Assembly (NCBI GenBank): GCA_013399015.1
Contig: VWZX01006702.1
Location: 434,001 to 498,000 of the forward strand
Length of the DNA stretch: 64,000 nt
Direction of reading: 5' to 3'
DNA from: Galbula dea
Taxonomy: Eukaryota; Chordata; Aves; Piciformes; Galbulidae
In this document: one piece after another, positions 62,301 through 64,000 of the stretch
How the letters are laid out: every line of letters starts with the position of its first letter
How positions within the stretch are numbered: the first letter of the stretch is position 1
Program-made: the position numbers and the translations under genes
The notes under the pieces: model-generated
Databases searched by the model: none
What the model was told of the DNA's origin: nothing
What the model saw: the letters and a program-made list of their open reading frames with translations, nothing else

Positions 62301-62724
62301 AAGATAAAGGTCCCTTCAAAAATAACACAAGGAGTTATTTTTCTTTTCATGTTTTGTTTTGTTTTATCAAATTAATAATGCTCATGTACTCCCCATTTGC
62401 CCTGGGGCTATGATCCCTATGTGTGTATGTGCATAAAGGAGAGATACAGGCTTGCAGAATTCACCACAAGAATTAAAACAGGAAGGCAGATGGCAGTCTT
62501 CTCTTCCATCTGTATTCCACTTAATCAGCTCCTCTTATCAGAACTGCTGCTTTGGAAATCAGAGGTTCTTAGTTGTTCTTTGCAAACTAGAGACCTTCTG
62601 TGAATATTCTGCTGGCTGACATATATGCAATACTTACTTATATGTAAGAGAAAGGAAACAAAGGGAAATTACCTGAAAACATTTAGCATATATTAGCTAG
62701 GTTTAACAGAAGCATTTTGCCTGG
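59321..62724. other. Unique non-coding DNA; A/T-rich segment at 60480-60850
   Basis: No gene recognised. The interval at about 60480-60850 is A/T-rich and non-repetitive, with words such as 'gagtaattatgtcatttc' and 'cctaattagaagg'. It could be a conserved element, but cannot be judged from one genome. A small overlapping duplication of 'gttactgtat' lies at about 61911-61931. Confidence 0.45.
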
Positions 62725-62796
62725 AGATAGACAAACCCTGGAGCCTTAGTTTTCCTCTAAAGATAGACAAGCCCTGGGGCCTTAGTTTTCCTCTGA
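62725..62796. repeat. Tandem duplication, two 36-bp copies
   Basis: Copies at 62725-62760 and 62761-62796 share 'agatagacaa' and 'ccttagttttcctct'. They differ at three positions, all A to G transitions. A recent local duplication. Confidence 0.95.
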
Positions 62797-64000
62797 GCTG
62801 TTGTAAATGAAAATGTCAGTGGAGTCACCCTGATGTAGGGAGTGAGGAACCAAATCTCTTTTGCATCAATTAATGAAGTCTCATATTAAATGAAGCTGAG
62901 GGGAAAGGAGAGAGAGAGGGAGAGAGCAGCACTTCTGCATCCATTCAGTCTGGGTGCTCTCTACTAAGAGGAAGAAAGAAAGAGAGGGGAAAAAGGGAAA
63001 GGAAGGAAAAGGGGGGAAAAAACCAGAAACACCCAATGAAAAAAAAGAATGGCTGCTGTCACACTGGATTTGTGGAGTTAATTTACCTATTTTGCAGGCA
63101 TGTATTTTAATAAGATTTAATGAGCTGCTGAAAAGAGGAGTGCTGCTTTTTTTCGGCTGATGGCAGGAAGATGAAAACAAGCAGCTTCTTAGAATGACGT
63201 TAACTAGCACTTTAAAAGTTAATAGAGCTCCTATGAAATTGTGTTGGCAGCACCTGGAAGAAGCAGGTGGGAATTCCACTGAGAGAAATGGCAAGCCAGG
63301 AGCAGAGCAAAAAAAAAACCTGAAGTCTTATTTGCAAGGTCTGGATACAACATTAGCCTCCCTGGCAAAATCCTTTTCAAAATCAGTAGGAGTCTTGTTT
63401 GCAGGGAAAGGTAAAAAAGGTATTTTGAAGAAAATCTGGGGCTAGTGAAATGTTCATGGCATTTCAAGTGAAAACTAGTCTTTTAGAACAGGATTTTTGA
63501 ATCTTGGTAACAAACCTGGATCACCAGTGTGATAGGTGAAGGAACATGCAAACCAACCACAAGAAACACCCTTGTTCCATGGCAGTTGCAGCTCAGTGGC
63601 CCCAGCTGTTGGATAATGAGTTTTTCAGGATCATATCAGTTCTGTGCATCATAAAGCTCAGAGAAAGAAAGCATTTGCATAAGCAACATGTCCAAATTCA
63701 GCCCTGAAATACTTGCCCACTTCCCCACACACAAACCAATGACTGTGGGAAACACACTCCACTGTCCTCTAAGGGCTGAATTTTGGCCTCTTGTTTTGCA
63801 ATCCAAAACCAGCACACAGGTAGAAACTGCTGTGATTTCCTATGTTCCTTCTGAGGTTTGTTTTGCAGTGTGCTGAAACACAAAGGCTCTGCTTCTCTGG
63901 TTTGGCTGAGCTCCCTAAAGAGTAGCATCCAGAGGGAGTTGCTAGCAGTCCTGGTGGTTTTGCAGTCACCTGTGTTAACTCCTTGGGCCTGCTGCCAGCT
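62797..64000. other. Unique non-coding DNA with purine tracts
   Basis: Purine-rich tracts lie at 62899-62927 (GA repeats) and 62966-63021 (with a G6 run). Open frames across them (62881-63294 minus, 62954-63160 plus) are low-complexity by-products. No gene recognised to the end of the window. Confidence 0.5.

Noticed and set aside
62881..63294. Serine/phenylalanine-rich 137-codon minus frame
   Set aside because: Its central part is the translation of purine-rich tracts; no domain is present.
1..64000. CRISPR arrays, prokaryotic operons, rRNA or tRNA genes, full-length endogenous retrovirus
   Set aside because: No evenly spaced direct repeats with unique spacers, no gene-dense strand-coherent layout, no recognised RNA-gene motifs, and no gag/pol-type open frames were seen.

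Overview
The window looks like non-coding nuclear DNA of a bird, most likely intronic or intergenic. The main evidence is repeat content. Five truncated CR1 LINE 3' ends carry the characteristic tail of a 'cccttccagctc' or 'cccttccaactc' block followed by an ATTCTATGA-type terminus. Two further internal CR1 pieces are present. CR1 with this 3' end, a low overall repeat density, no Alu/B1/L1-type elements, and a few very old relics (one MIR-like CORE-SINE, one hAT/Charlie-like fragment) is the usual picture in avian euchromatin. CpG is strongly depleted over nearly the whole window. Nothing prokaryotic is present: no operons, ribosome binding sites or CRISPR arrays. I saw no rRNA or tRNA gene.

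Layout. 1-18 kb: mostly unique, CpG-poor DNA with a CR1 at 3.07-3.37 kb, a tandem 35-bp duplication at 7.65 kb, G/T- and A/C-rich low-complexity tracts, a perfect 12-bp-stem hairpin at 11.27 kb and a CR1 internal relic at 14.6 kb. 18.2-18.5 kb: a CpG-retaining patch that contains the one stretch I consider a plausible protein-coding exon (18272-18478, + strand, gene not recognised). 18.6-28.5 kb: unique DNA with a 13-bp-period pyrimidine minisatellite at 24.85 kb and a poly-C/A-C-rich tract at 28.49 kb. 28.97-29.34 kb: a CR1 tail followed within 90 bp by a CTCF-like site and a second, GC-rich CpG patch. 29.3-38 kb: unique DNA, a TG/TA microsatellite, and a CpG-retaining segment at 35.6 kb. 37.9-38.4 kb: the longest CR1, with the end of its second ORF broken by one frameshift. 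42.2-42.8 kb: two ancient relics close together. 42.8-52 kb: unique DNA, ending in an A/T-rich segment dense in homeobox-type TAATTA motifs. 52.5-52.84 kb: a reverse-oriented CR1 reverse-transcriptase fragment interrupted by a 69-bp insertion with target-site duplication. 54-64 kb: two more CR1 tails, purine-rich tracts and a 36-bp tandem duplication.

No complete gene could be supported. The longest open frames are close to what chance gives in 64 kb and show no recognisable domain. The most interesting points are the candidate exon in its CpG patch, the CTCF/CpG patch beside a CR1, and the small LTR-like insertion inside the CR1 RT fragment. I found no convincing evidence for a wholly new biological system. 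All repeat and family assignments come from reading the sequence and from remembered consensus features; no database search was run.
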